Below are positions 1 to 11,513 of a stretch of DNA of 64,000 nt, piece after piece. The position numbers were made by a program, and so were the translations under genes. The stretch spans positions 95,694,136-95,758,135 of the forward strand of contig OY978525.1 of assembly GCA_963854835.1 (NCBI GenBank), read 5' to 3'. The notes beneath the pieces are model-generated. The model searched no databases and was not told where the DNA came from. It saw nothing but the letters and a program-made list of their open reading frames with translations. Each line of letters starts with the position of its first letter. Within the stretch, counting starts at the first letter, position 1. Source of the stretch: Megamerina dolium (lineage: Eukaryota > Arthropoda > Insecta > Diptera > Megamerinidae).

Positions 1-813
1 CATAAGTATGTATATTTAATCTCTTTGTAAAGGTTATACCCACCTACCCGTCATTATCACTAACATCCTTCAAGTTGAGAAGGCAACTTGAGAAGAGTTG
101 AAAAAAGACAAGATGTTTTTGAAGAGATCCAATATAGAAATGTGAAGCAAAATTTAAAAGAAAAATATAACAAAATAATTCCAAGAAACAGGTTGCTTGC
201 AAATATTGCTCAAATATTATATGCATTCCTCGGAAAGTATTGTAATCTTAAAGAACTTTTTGAATATATGATTTCTTATGGAACAACATTCAACATTCAC
301 ATTCACATTCAATACTATTTCTCAGAACATACGAATGTAACATATACACTTGTACCATAGTTCTCTCATTCTAGTTTACTAAGTATATAAGAGGACTTAG
401 CATACATATAAAACCTATTTTTCATTGTTAGAATTGTTATTATTGTAGTGTACTAGTTCTATGGAATCTACTACATAAATTGATTTCAACTTTTGCTCTT
501 GAATGTTTCAAGTTTTGTTTTTCATTCTGCATTTCAGAATTTATCATTAATGCATTGATGGACGTTTTACAAGTTGGCTGGTATTCTTCTGAAACATTCG
601 AATTAAATGGAAATGATAATTGTAAGTGGTTGCATATTAATAAGCAACTAAACTGCATAATTGAGCTTGTATAGGTCGCAATTAGAGCTTTTTAAGAATG
701 AAAGTATTAAAAGTTTCAAGTTATAATATCAAACGAGTATTTGATTTTGTTGCTTTAGAGAAATGTACAATAATAGTACCCATTTCCACTGATTGCTTCC
801 TTCCTGCACTTAC
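1..813 (-). other. Intron 1 (partial) of the minus-strand gene
   Basis: This stretch follows the splice donor at 808-813 (minus strand GTAAGT) and has no convincing exon. The frame that continues from the upstream exon stops 30 codons into it. The sequence is AT-rich with stops in all frames. The acceptor and next exon must lie beyond the left edge or were not recognisable. Confidence 0.55.
808..813 (-). other. Splice donor of exon 814-2307
   Basis: Read on the minus strand this is GTAAGT directly after CTACAG, the ideal metazoan donor. It closes the exon exactly on a codon boundary (498 codons), and the frame becomes unremarkable after it. Confidence 0.8.
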
Positions 814-1602
814 CTGTAGATCTGTAGCTGTGTCAGGTTGTGCCAGATCGCAAGCTGATATCCACGGATTAAGGCGTGTTAGCGGAGTTTCACTTTCGAA
901 AATCGATTTTTGAAGATCTTTACGTTTGTGGTTGTTGTTGTTGTTGTTGTTCTTGGTATCAGACACGCTCACTTCTGTAGCAACCGTTACAATTGCTGCA
1001 GTTTTATGATTTGCACTGTGTGTTCGTGTGTGTTGATCGTGTCTTGGTTCGACAATTGCCGCAACGCTGTTATCATTCACTACTAAATTCGCTGCATAAA
1101 TTTTCTTACTTTTACTGTGATTATTATCATCATCATCATCTGTGTGTGTATTATATTCTGCGTTCTGTTGTGGCTGCTGCCATTCTTGGTGTTGTTGTGG
1201 TTGCTCTTGCTGTTGCTGTTCCTCATTATCATCAATATCGGCAACAAATTCGCTCTCGATACTAGCGCCACTACCGCTACCACGATCTTCAATGCCACCA
1301 CTACCACCAACGTCACTATCTAGACCGACGCCGCCTCTGCTATCACCACCCTCGGTACCACTGTAGTCGTCTTCGTTGATGTAACCAATTTTGTCGTTGG
1401 TTAATTCGGTTAGCCGATCAAAAGATTCTTCTGAGAGTAAATCGTCCTCGGCAACTAAGGCAAGTATATCGTCCTCGTCGAAAGATCGTGACGAGTCGGC
1501 GGTGTGCGATGAGGAGGGAAATTGTACGAGTAGTCCTTCAGAATTGGCTTCGCTACCAGTAGCTGAGCTATCGCTAGTGTCGTCGTCGTCGTTGTTGTTA
1601 TG

Positions 1603-1635
<33 letters not shown>

Positions 1636-2307
1636 GTTATCGACGGATTGACTACTACTGGACTTGACGTTTTCCACACCAGCAACAGCACTAACACTCT
1701 CACCACCGATGGCAACACCAATACGCACACCAGCACCAGCACCACCGCCTGCTCGGCCAACTATATCACTTGAGCGATCGTCAGCTGTGCCGTCTCCGTT
1801 TATGCTTCGTGCCCTTCTTGTGGCTCTTGTGGCGCGCGATGAAGAGCCCGTTGGTGTAAGCGATTCTGATCTAGCACGTGGATCGTCGTATTGTTGCCGC
1901 AAATGTTCGGGCAGTGTAAACGTAGGCGGGGGAGGATAGTTATTATAATATTGATGATAAATGAACTGATGCTGATGATGGCTGTGATAATAGCCGTTCG
2001 ATAGGTGAGTTTTGGTGGTCCGTTCGCGTTGCTGGCTTGTTGAATAATCGTCAGTAGATGTTAGAATACCACCACCGCCCAAATACGATGGAAATAATAT
2101 CGAAGCTGATGGATGCAATTGCTTCTCGGACAATGTAAACGTCGATGATGATGATGAAGACGACGACGACGATGACGAATAGGAAGACGGTGACGGTGAC
2201 GATGCCGTTGGTGTGGATGATATTTTTGAACTGGTGTTGGTGCTGCCACGCCGAGCCCCCGAAATAAACGCAAGCGCCATCACGACCAGCCCGGGTCCTG
2301 GCCGCAT
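814..2307 (-). CDS. First coding exon of a putative secreted or membrane protein with a low-complexity pro-region
   Basis: The exon has 498 codons and ends in a textbook phase-0 donor (CTACAG|GTAAGT at 816-808). The start ATG at 2307 is the first in frame after an upstream TGA about 25 codons earlier, and its context (CAAT before ATG) fits fly initiation. Residues 1-20 resemble a signal peptide (hydrophobic VVMALAFISGA). The rest is low complexity: Ser run (about 41-56), His/Tyr/Pro-rich 106-128, a furin-like RRAR at 164-167, Gly/Ala-rich 186-210, Asn runs 223-239 and 453-459, acidic Ser/Asp/Gly-rich 270-362, Gln-rich 363-381. The only cysteine is Cys486, next to a less repetitive C-terminal segment (NPWISACDLAQP), which suggests that the folded ectodomain starts in the next exon. 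I do not recognise the family. A transmembrane receptor or matrix protein would fit equally well. Function is unknown. Confidence 0.75.
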
Positions 2308-3632
2308 ATTGACCTCGGGTTCGGCGGTGCTAGCATGGTGCAGGCCCGCTTGAGACGCGCTTGCGACTCCAATTCAATTCGGTTAATGATGGGCTCATTG
2401 CCCCATCATAATTACTAAATGTGTGTCGTAATAGCACGATGAATGGCAGACAGATGATAATTTTACTAGCAATCGTTGCGCGCGCATACACACACACACA
2501 CTCACACGAATGAGCACACACGCACGATACACTCTCGATTTGACACAATTTTCTTTTGAGTTTTATATTTTCTTCTTTCTTTTTCTTTTTTCTTTTTTCT
2601 TCTTCTTAATAGTTTTAAATTCTCTTCTTAAACGATAACCACAAATTTTATATTATGTAACACTTTGAAGATTAATACAGCGATTATTTTGACTGAAAGT
2701 TTTACTACATTTCACTTTTTTCAAAATATTAGATCTGGAAAAAAAAGAAGAAAAGAAAATGTTCATAAATACGTTATTTGACAGAATGGTCGATGAAAAT
2801 ATATTGGGCTTATAAACCTTTAACAACATTCTAAGTTTTTATCAATAATCTATCTCTTAGAAAATCAGCTCAACGGTGAGAAATTAGCAGATGTACTTAA
2901 TTATTCTTTCGCTCGTAAAATTTTACCATGAAAAGTCTATTGGAGGTCTATAATAAAGCTAAAAACGGTGTAACAGGCTAAACAAAGTCTCTTACAAATA
3001 ATAGATTCGTTTTCGTACTTTTCCAGTAAAAATTATCCAGCAAAGAAATTTCTCAGAAAATGACAGAATTCGCTCGCAGAGAGAAAAATATATGAAGAAG
3101 TACGAGAACGCAAAATCAGCAACAGCTGATACTCCGCTTAGTAAATTGCAATTGTTCGTTGCTTGTTTGTTTCGTTTGTTTGCGATCAGCTGTTTTTCTA
3201 TCTTCCAAGTTTCTACAAGTACAAATTTACCTAGTAAAAATTTGCAATTTCCCATTAAACTGAAATGTCATTTTGCTCTCAATTTTCCCAAATTTGCAAG
3301 TTACCACGTTTTACCATTGAACTGATTCGTGCATTCATACCGATAACGGTATCATACTGGTATGATTGTTATAACACTATTTTAATTATAATACTTTTCG
3401 TGGTGTGTGTCATACCATCGTACATCAGCCTATGCGGACGTAGGCTAAACAAAGTTTGTCCCAAGAGTTCTGCTGAATGGTCAAATTTGTTTTAGGCTTG
3501 TTCCAATCCTATTCATATTTAATCCACACAGTATGGTAGAATATAACTAAGACCTGATTAGCTGAATTAATTTATATTAGAAGATTTGTTTACAGAATTT
3601 ATGCCAACTATACAAAGGACTGAGAATCTTAT
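2308..3632. other. 5' flank of the minus-strand gene (uORF, CA repeat)
   Basis: This probably includes 5' UTR, but no TSS could be fixed. A short uORF (ATG at 2398, stop at 2330, 22 codons) lies upstream of the main start in another frame. A (CA)n tract sits at about 2488-2505 and pyrimidine-rich sequence at 2570-2610. The rest is AT-rich with no gene signal. Confidence 0.4.
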
Positions 3633-3925
3633 GGATGCTGTACCTCAGTGATTAGTGCGTGTAGGTCGTGGGTTCAATCCCCGGCTGTAGCATACTCTTA
3701 ATATCGACAAGATTTTTCTTTCGAACGGTACCCACCTGTCGGCAAGCAACTGGAAACGCTTCTAAAAGAACTCTGAGACAAAGCACAGAAATAGTGATGT
3801 CACGAGGGTTCTGCCGTTCGGAACTGGCTAACCGGCTAAAATAAATAGGTCCCTTCTAGTAATGTCCAAAATTTAGCACCCACAACAGACAGGGGCTTAT
3901 AAGTGCCACATATTTATATATTTAT
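3633..3925 (+). repeat. tRNA-derived SINE, copy 1 (internally deleted)
   Basis: The copy starts with a degenerate tRNA-like head (TACCTCAGTG as A box, GGTTCAATCCC as B box) and continues with the shared SINE body (ACCCACCTGTCGGCAAGCAA, then TTCTGCCGTTCGGAAC). It ends with AAGTGCCACATATTTAT. Compared with the other copies it lacks part of the anticodon-arm region and about 35 bp of the middle body, so it is old. Confidence 0.75.
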
Positions 3926-4850
3926 ACAAACAACTTTATCGAAGAGGATGATTGCGAGTAATTGATGGGTCGGTTAGAGGGTTTAATCCACAGAAAGCCT
4001 GTTGTGGGCTACAGTTAGAGCGTTTTAAATCCACTTTATTCACGAACACTTAAGTCATGAAATAAGACTCCTAATTGACACACCTTACGGTAGAGTCGGG
4101 TATTCTAGCAAATTCTTCAGAGCACAATAGTGCTACAAACTTATCGTATATATCATACGAGTATATCTGAATGCCAATGTAAATATGATCATGCAATACA
4201 TGATACATGATACAATTGGATACAACTGAGACAAAAATAGAATTTCGCCCGACGACATTGGGCTCATATAGATTTAATTTTGATTTTACGTCGCCATCTA
4301 CGATCAAATTAGGAGCTTGTGTAAAAAAAAAAATTTTATTATACTTAAATAATTGACGTTAAATATTATGTGCTTTGAATTAGAATACTTTTCTCACATT
4401 AATTACATTTAGCTCTGCTAATTTTCAAACAATTTTTTTGACGACAGCATAGCCTTGTGCTACTAAAAGAGCTGTTGTTGTTAAACTTAAATGCATAAAA
4501 TATAATAAAAGCTGGTAATGAAATGTCAAAAAGCCTAGCATTTTTTTAACTTTGTTTTTGGGGCCATTTAGCTTTTTTCATCTTTTTTATTTGGCCGATC
4601 TAGTCTTTTATTTTTAAAGTCCTGGCTAAACTGCTTATACACAACCAAAAGCAAACTTTTTGAAAATTTGGCTCATTTCAAAACTAGTGTTTTCATTATA
4701 ACGTCACCTCCGATTATTCTGAAAGTTTGTATCTTCATATCGAAATATGCTCTTAAGTAGACTTCTTGCATACAGAGCTCTGTTTTCGTAGAAATTTCTC
4801 TACAATTATTCCTAAGACAGTGGTATGGAAAACAGATAAATCTCCATTCT
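3926..4850. other. AT-rich noncoding DNA
   Basis: No exon, RNA gene or recognisable element was seen. The open frame on the minus strand at 4071-4307 has no supporting composition. Confidence 0.5.
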
Positions 4851-5665
4851 CTTCAAACCTTTACTGATGAATTTAAAACAGAAGAAGGTACGGGTACTGG
4901 GGAATATGACCCAAACACTCGTATGTCTACTGCAAGGGACACGTAGTCAACCGTCTTCCAAGAAGAAATACATGCTATTGAAAGTAGAGAAGGTCAATTT
5001 GCGGCTATGAGGGCGTCCTAAAGGCCCAACGCTCTCCCTTTGTGTGAGTTTTTCTCAAAAATAGTTAAAGGATTATATTTGTTCTTTAATTTGAATTGGT
5101 TTTTTTTTAATAGCTAAAGAATGTTTTCCGGTTCTACAAACACTCGCCGTGAACAATAAAGTCACGTTCTGCTAGATACCGGGATACAGAAGAATTGAGG
5201 GCAATGAATTGGCGCATGAAGTAGCAAGAGCTCCCCACTGAAAGGTACTGGACCTTTATGTTGTATAAGTTGGAATTGGCTGAGGCGATTATAGAAAAGC
5301 AGTTACAGGATGAAAATTACACTGAACCAAAACTACTGATCTCCGAGAAGCAAAACTTTTCGTAAACTTTGCACGACTTACAGGATAGAATCAGCATAAG
5401 CCGATCAGATATGCATCTAATACTGGTGAAACAATCACCTATACAAAATGAGACTCTCCTCCGACACGGAATCTAAACTGTGTCTGGAGGAGAAGGAGAC
5501 AAATATCCGTCTTGGGCCAGACCCCATCTTAAACACATTTAGCTGCGTTTTTCGCTAGCAGCGTCAATCATCAAAAGTTCGACAAGGAGATACTAATGTA
5601 GTAAAAGGGCATTGGATACAGAAAATGTTGTCGCAGTTCCCTTAACACGGCTCCGCGTTGTCCAT
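4851..5665 (+). pseudogene. Degraded non-LTR retrotransposon 3' part (RNase H, LOA/R1-like)
   Basis: Fragments in shifting frames resemble a LINE RNase H. TEEGTGTGEYDP follows an FTD at about 4858-4910, as in the family motif TDGSK-TEEGTGAG. STVFQEEIHAIES is at about 4945-4985. IEGNELAHEVAR, equivalent to the last catalytic region, is at about 5190-5232. A later EEKETNIRLGP-like stretch at about 5487-5520 matches the cysteine-poor remains of the C-terminal segment. Many stops and frameshifts are present, so it is inactive. The LOA/R1 assignment rests on the RNase H plus C-terminal layout and is tentative. Confidence 0.6.
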
Positions 5666-7140
5666 TTGATGAACAATAAACAAGTTTACCTAAAGTATGT
5701 AATTTCATTATTTCGGTTTGAACGTTGTCTTCTATCCTGATCTTGCTTCAACTCATTATGCTTTGCACAAACTGTCGACGAGTAGCTTGAAATGGATCAG
5801 ACTTTTTCCTAATTAGGATAACCTAATAATCAATTCAATACTACGAAAATGTCAAAATCAACTTTGTTTTGAATCAATTATTTAACTTTTAATTTCGTGC
5901 CAATTTCATTCCGTATATGTTTTTGGCATGTTTATTTACGCACCTTCATATCGAATCGAGATTCACAATTACGTATGCATATCCTTCAAAAGCAAAATTG
6001 ACACTCTTAATCCAAATATGTTGTTGATTTTGTGGGCACAATGAGGAAGAGTATGAGAGATTTATCTCATTTACTTGCACTTCACTTTTTGCCCCTTCTC
6101 AAATGTTCCAAAATGAATTAAATAACTTATTTTGTGTGATGCAAATAGGATTTATTTGGCAAACGCGTTCTTTAGTGATTTGATTTTTATAATTGTTTTT
6201 TTTTTGTTGTTTCGCTTTTCGTTATTCGACAACAATTAATTTCACTTCTTATATTTCGCAGAATTTCTTTTTTCTTTCGTCATATACATACTTATCCACT
6301 TAGTATCGTATATGTTTATGTGGAGCACAGTTTCTATTGATGATGGCAATGTCAGTGACGACGAATTAACGTGATAAACAAGCATGAGCTGGCACGGAGG
6401 AGGTTGAGCAACGGAGGTGTGTAGTAAGTACACAAAAAGACAGATGGCGTTTCTTTTTATTTTTTATATACGCACGTAGAAATTTTTTCTCAAAGGTGTT
6501 GTAAGGATAGTTAGTTACAATAGAGCACCAAAGGGGTCAACCATCAATGATGACGATGAAAACGTATTTGACGACCAGTCGAATCGAATAATAGGAGAGA
6601 AAAAAAAATAATGCCACAAAATAAACGGTCAGTGCAGTCACAATTTGATGCTGGCCTATGAGTTATTATGGACAAACCATAGAACAAAAACAAAAAACTG
6701 TGTTTAAGTGAAGATTAATTATTATGATGATTAATTAATTTCATTTTGTGTTTTTTATATTTCTTTTTCTTCAATTTTTTGTTTGCTCATGTTATCTTGT
6801 CTGTTGTTTCGTTGGGCTTATTTCTTTTTTCTAGTTCACACTTAATTAGTTGGTTTTCTTTTTGGTTTTTTCCTTATCTTTGTTTTTATTGCTCCACTTC
6901 AGTATACCACTAAATTGTCACACGCACCGAAACCGTTTTTTTTTTGGTTTTTTTTCCGAAACTTATTTAACCTTGAATTGGCTTTGTTCGTATTGAAGTG
7001 GAGAGCATATTTCAGATGTTTAATTTCACAGAAATTAGTGTGAAAAGCAACAACAACTAAAAGAGTGTTTCATAAGAAGAAATTTTTGATAAAAATTTTC
7101 AAAAAGATTTTGTTTTCATTTGATGTGATTTTTGAATTGT
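5666..7140. other. AT-rich noncoding island without recognisable TEs
   Basis: Long T/A homopolymers and no coding signal. TE-derived sequence stops here and does not return until about 11.1 kb. Confidence 0.45.
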
Positions 7141-7160
7141 TCTGTAATTCTGAGTTCGAC

Positions 7161-7280
7161 AGGAGAGCGAGCAAATGAGCAAGCCAACGAATGAGCGTAC
7201 GAACGAAAGACCAAACGAGCGGATAAGCGAGCGCGCGTGTTACAGGACAGACAACGGCGGCTGCGGAGAATGAGTTAGTT
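7161..7280 (-). promoter_or_regulatory. GC-richer patch, possible non-coding 5' exon or promoter
   Basis: A run of degenerate GAGC/GAAC/GAGCG tetranucleotides (7161-7236) is followed by a GC-rich segment (GACAACGGCGGCTGCGGAG at 7250-7268) in otherwise AT-rich DNA. On the minus strand it is followed by A-rich, UTR-like sequence. It could be the first non-coding exon of the gene whose coding exon is at 814-2307. This is inference only. Confidence 0.2.
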
Positions 7281-7501
7281 GATTGGCCGAATGGAATATC
7301 TTGTGATTTCCAATTTTATCAGAATGAAAAATTCGAATTTGTTACACTCCTTACACCAACTCTCATTCTACTCTCACTCACAATGCTGTGATTCTCTTTT
7401 GTTTTATACTCTCTCCCAGCGAGTATGTGTTTTGGTTGCTTGCATTCTCAACAGCACAATTATTGCAAAGCAGTCACATACATTTGTAAGGCCATCATGG
7501 A

Positions 7502-7530
7502 CAGAGAGCGAGTGAGAGAGAAAGAGAGAA
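7502..7530. promoter_or_regulatory. GA-rich cluster (GAGA-factor-like sites)
   Basis: Repeated GAGAG pentamers. In flies GAGA factor and CLAMP bind such tracts at promoters and Polycomb response elements. Two further clusters lie at 9954-9972 and 10113-10142. Confidence 0.3.
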
Positions 7531-9711
7531 AATGAGTACAAACATTTAATGCACACTTTAAAAGCAAGTGTATATTTTTGTTCAAACACACACTCTACGT
7601 AGAATTTTCAGTTATTGTACTGTTGTTCTTCTCAGTTTCTATGTTCCACTTTTTTATGAGAGGAAGCGGGGATTTTCTTTGTTACTTCCTCTCTCTTTTT
7701 AGATACTCTCACTAGTTTTGAATTTTCCCCCTTCTTTTGTTGTTGACTTATTACTCTCGTTTTCGAACGGTGACCGTTAAGAAAAATCCACAGATAATGG
7801 GATCAAACCATGAAAGACGGCAAAACAATTCAGATGATTACGACGGATAACGATATTAAAATGTAAACGATAAAAGAAGACACATGGACACACACACAGG
7901 AGAATAACGGCAATGACAACGATGATGACGAGGAGAACAAAATAACACAGACACTATGATGAACGGCGAACAACAATAACGACAGCGACGACAACGACGA
8001 CGACGACGACGACGACCACGACAATGACAACTACAACTATAGCAACGGCAACGAAAAACGAAGCATACACGAAGGCGCACAAACCGTATCAATTACTCTA
8101 TATGGCTTTATTCGTTCCTGTACTATGTGCTCTCTCACTATTTTTTTATGTTTTTTTTTGTGGTTTTTTTTCTTATTCTTATGGAAAAACCGTTGAATAC
8201 TTGTATTCAGCGACAAATGACAGACCGAAAGATTTTTATATAATTCTGCTACAACAATTTATAAACGAGCAGATTACACTCAAATACAAAAAAAAAAAAA
8301 GAAAACAACAAATTATTCTGTTCCTTTTAGTTTATAAGGAAAATATAATAATATTTTTTCAAAAGTTATTGAGACTATTAAGTCAACCGTTAACACTTGG
8401 ATCGTTGTTGTTGTTTTTATATAATCCCGGGACGGAACGATAAAACTTTAGCCCATCATTGATAGTAGTAACCGTGACAGCAGCAGCAGCAGCAGCACCA
8501 TTATATTGTATAGCATAACGCGTATGTGTCTGTGTGTGTAGGTAAAGAATTCTTTTTTCAATTTCTCGTTTCCTACTTTCTTTTTTTTTTTTCTTTCCTT
8601 CCTCTTATCTGCTTTATTACGTGCTTTCCTAACAGCTTTCGCTTTGCTTCACCTGCACCTAGTTCGGTTGGCGATTTATTTCTATGTATCGTTAACTTGT
8701 GCAACTTGCAAGAAACGAGGATATTTTTCCTTTGTTTAGTTGTTGTTGTTGTTGTTGACTTTTAATTATATAACAGATTTAAAAAAGTGGGGGAGCAATG
8801 AAGAAGAAATGTAATATCTTCAGCGTGTTGCAACATTTGAAGGAAGAAATTTCATCAGAACGAAGATGAACAAACTGGAATAACTCCAAAGATTTTCATT
8901 TTCCTGCGTTGCTCTGGTAATGTCTTCATGCAACGCACACACGCACACACCAACGCGAGCTTAATGCTTCTTTGCAAGAACACGTTTTTCTTACGAGATT
9001 TATTAACTGATGATAAACGGATTATTAGGTTTTTTTGGTTTTTTTTCCTCTAATCGTAGATAAATGAGAATTTTCTTTTCTCTAATATTTTTTCCATTTT
9101 CCCTCCAGCCCAACAATTTGTCAATTTTCACCAATAGAAAACAATCAAAGAAAAATCATAATAAATGCGAAAAGATGGATGAAAAAACAGCGAAACGATT
9201 ACGCAGCACTCGATGGAAAATTTTCCATTTTACCGTTTAGAAGTGTATATCATTTTTTTTCCTTCGTTCGTATAATTTTCACTTTTCTATATGCGCATCT
9301 GTGTGTGTGTGTATACGTGTGTTGTATATTTCTGTGTAAGTGTGTGAGTGTGTGTATGTGTTGAAATTTTTGATTTTCTTCGAACTATGTATCGTAGTTG
9401 TCCTGACTTTTGCTTTCAACCGAGTTCTATAGCAATGTATATATTTTTTCGTAATAAATTTTAGGCCTACTGCTGTAAACAATTCATCTTCATTGTACAC
9501 CTTTTTTTTTTTGTATAAAAGAATTTATTTCCTTTTCTGTGCTTTATTCGTTTAATTCAAAAATTTTCATTTTTGCTGCTATGGCATTGAAACTTTTTTT
9601 TTTTTTTTAAATATTCTTTAATGGCCGTTGGTAATATTTGTTTAATTTGTTAATCTTTTCTTTGACTTTATTTTCATTTCATTTTTTACCATCCGATTGT
9701 GTTTGGTTTTT
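7531..9711. other. Noncoding DNA rich in simple repeats
   Basis: Contains (CGA)n-like sequence at 7981-8025, (CAG)n at 8479-8497, T/G-rich tracts at 9300-9360 and many poly-T runs. The open frames here are repeat artefacts. No gene signal was seen. Confidence 0.5.
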
Positions 9712-9876
9712 TTAAATATTTTTTTTTTTTTGGTTTGTTTGATAAATTAATTTTATTAATATGTAATCAAAACGGTTGCGCGTCGCAGGATACACCGTAC
9801 TACCCTGCTTCTTAGCTGGTGGCCCCAAATGGCACTGACTGTGCCATAATTGCAGATGGCGCTTAACTGGAAGCAT
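9712..9876 (-). CDS. Candidate short ORF or exon in a GC-rich island
   Basis: The minus-strand ATG at 9876 opens 54 codons ending in TAA at 9712-9714. The first 36 codons (9769-9876) use mixed, GC-containing third positions and include Trp11 and Cys15, unlike the AT-rich surroundings. The last 18 codons run into poly-A and look non-coding. An acceptor-like TATGCTTCCAG (minus strand) overlaps the ATG, so this could instead be an internal exon or a conserved noncoding element. It contains the inverted repeat listed at 9829-9847. No family is recognised. Confidence 0.2.
   Translation of the reverse strand: MLPVKRHLQLWHSQCHLGPPAKKQGSTVYPATRNRFDYILIKLIYQTNQKKKNI
9829..9847. repeat. 7-bp perfect inverted repeat with 5-nt loop
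   Basis: ATGGCAC, loop TGACT, GTGCCAT. It lies at the centre of the GC-rich patch 9769-9876. Confidence 0.6.
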
Positions 9877-10110
9877 ACGCATATGAAGAGATGCTCACAT
9901 ACGCACAGCATTAAAATACGCAACTTTCACCAACATGCCAAGAGCGAGCAAGTACAAGAGAGAGAGAAAGAGTAAGACCGGAAAGAGTATAAGAATACTA
10001 GCAATTATTTGAAAAGATTTTGCTGAATTGGAAAATATACAAAAACTCAATGATGATAACATAAACAGAGTTATGTAGAATAGAATCACTCTTTTTCTCA
10101 TTAGAAATAC

Positions 10111-10146
<36 letters not shown>

Positions 10147-11139
10147 AGAAATGTCTAGTTTAGTGAATTCCAATCAATTTACAGATGCACAAAGATGTGA
10201 ACGTACAAAAATACAGTGCATTCCACATTTGCATTCCAATACATTATCCAAACGTACATATGCGTATGCTCCATTTTAATCTCTGCGAAAGCTTTTTGAC
10301 TTGCTAATATCACTTTGTTGAAGGAAAGAAATCATCGAATACACATATGTACGAATATGTAATCGTACGTGTACGATGTTGTTTGATAAGACAATTTTTG
10401 GATATCTTTGCAATAAATTTATTTAATCTTTTCAGATTCAATCAAAAAGTTAATAAATTAAATATATATTATTGAAGGAAAAAAAAATTCGATGTTAATA
10501 TAAATGTAGTCAGACTAGATTCTTTATTAACCTATACAATTGCTTATTTACATTCAATATTTTCCTATGTTTTTCTAAAATATTTCTCTCATTCGCTCAT
10601 TCTTCTGCATGTTTCTTGTCGTATTTACATCTTCATGTAGTCCCTCGTCGTTCATTGCCGTTATCATTGTCGTTGTCGAAGTCTCGTTTAACCTTATTTT
10701 TATTTTGCCTACTTTTCTTTCATTTTTTCATTGTTGTTTTTTTTTTTGTTTCCTATCATATGCCTAATTCCAAGTAATACATTTTAATCCTACTTATCAT
10801 GTTTTAGTTTCATTTTGAAAAGCACAAGATTAAAAGTTATGCCAAGATGAAAAAGAAAAGAATATCATAATCATCTGAATAATGCTGACAATGATGATGA
10901 ATGCAATAATGCAACAAATATATATGTCAGTGGATGTTCATTTGGGCTATATATTTTTAATTATAATTTTATTTTCTTATGAATGAATTATGAATTTCGG
11001 CATTTACGGCGATCGTGATTGGTGATTGAATTAACTTTTTCTTTTCGATAATGATATTTATGAACAGAGTATATTATTAAGCATATAGCGAAGTCAAAAT
11101 TTTTTTCTTGCAAAATGCAGCAAGCATAGCTAAGTTATG
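9877..11139. other. AT-rich noncoding DNA with (CT)n tract
   Basis: The main structure is an uninterrupted CT dinucleotide array at 10113-10142 (GAGA sites on the minus strand) and GA-rich sequence at 9954-9972. No exon was recognised. Confidence 0.5.
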
Positions 11140-11150
11140 TGTATCCACAA

Positions 11151-11502
11151 AAAAAAAAATAAATAAATATGTGGCACTTAAAGCCCCAAAGGGCTCATTG
11201 GCCGAGCTTCTCTTCCATTACTGTTGTGCGTCTTAAATTTTTGGACAGTATTAGAAGGGACCTACTTATATTAACCGGTTCCGAACGGCAGAACACTTGT
11301 GACATCACTTTTTCTGAGCTTTGTCACAGAGTTCTTTTAGAAGCTTTTTCATGGCAAGTTGTTACTGTCGGAAGAATTGCCAATTGCTTGCCGACAGGTG
11401 GGTACCGTTCGAAAGAAAAATCTTATCGATATCAAATTTGTTATGCATTAGCCGGGGATTGAACCACGACCTACAGATCAGAAGGCAAAACACACTAACC
11501 AC
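11151..11502 (-). repeat. tRNA-derived SINE, copy 2, with target-site duplication
   Basis: On the minus strand the copy runs from the tRNA-like head (truncated just inside the A box) to the tail GTGCCACATATTTATTTATT plus poly-T. It is flanked by an 11-bp perfect direct repeat TGTATCCACAA at 11140-11150 and 11503-11513. The duplication abuts the poly-A/T tail on one side and the truncated head on the other, which is the signature of target-primed reverse transcription. Confidence 0.85.
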
Positions 11503-11513
11503 TGTATCCACAA

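Noticed and set aside
2330..2548. 72-codon minus-strand frame upstream of the first exon
   Set aside because: It begins with a non-ATG codon and has a Cys/Val-rich translation of a CA/TG repeat. Only the 22-codon ATG portion is noted as a uORF.
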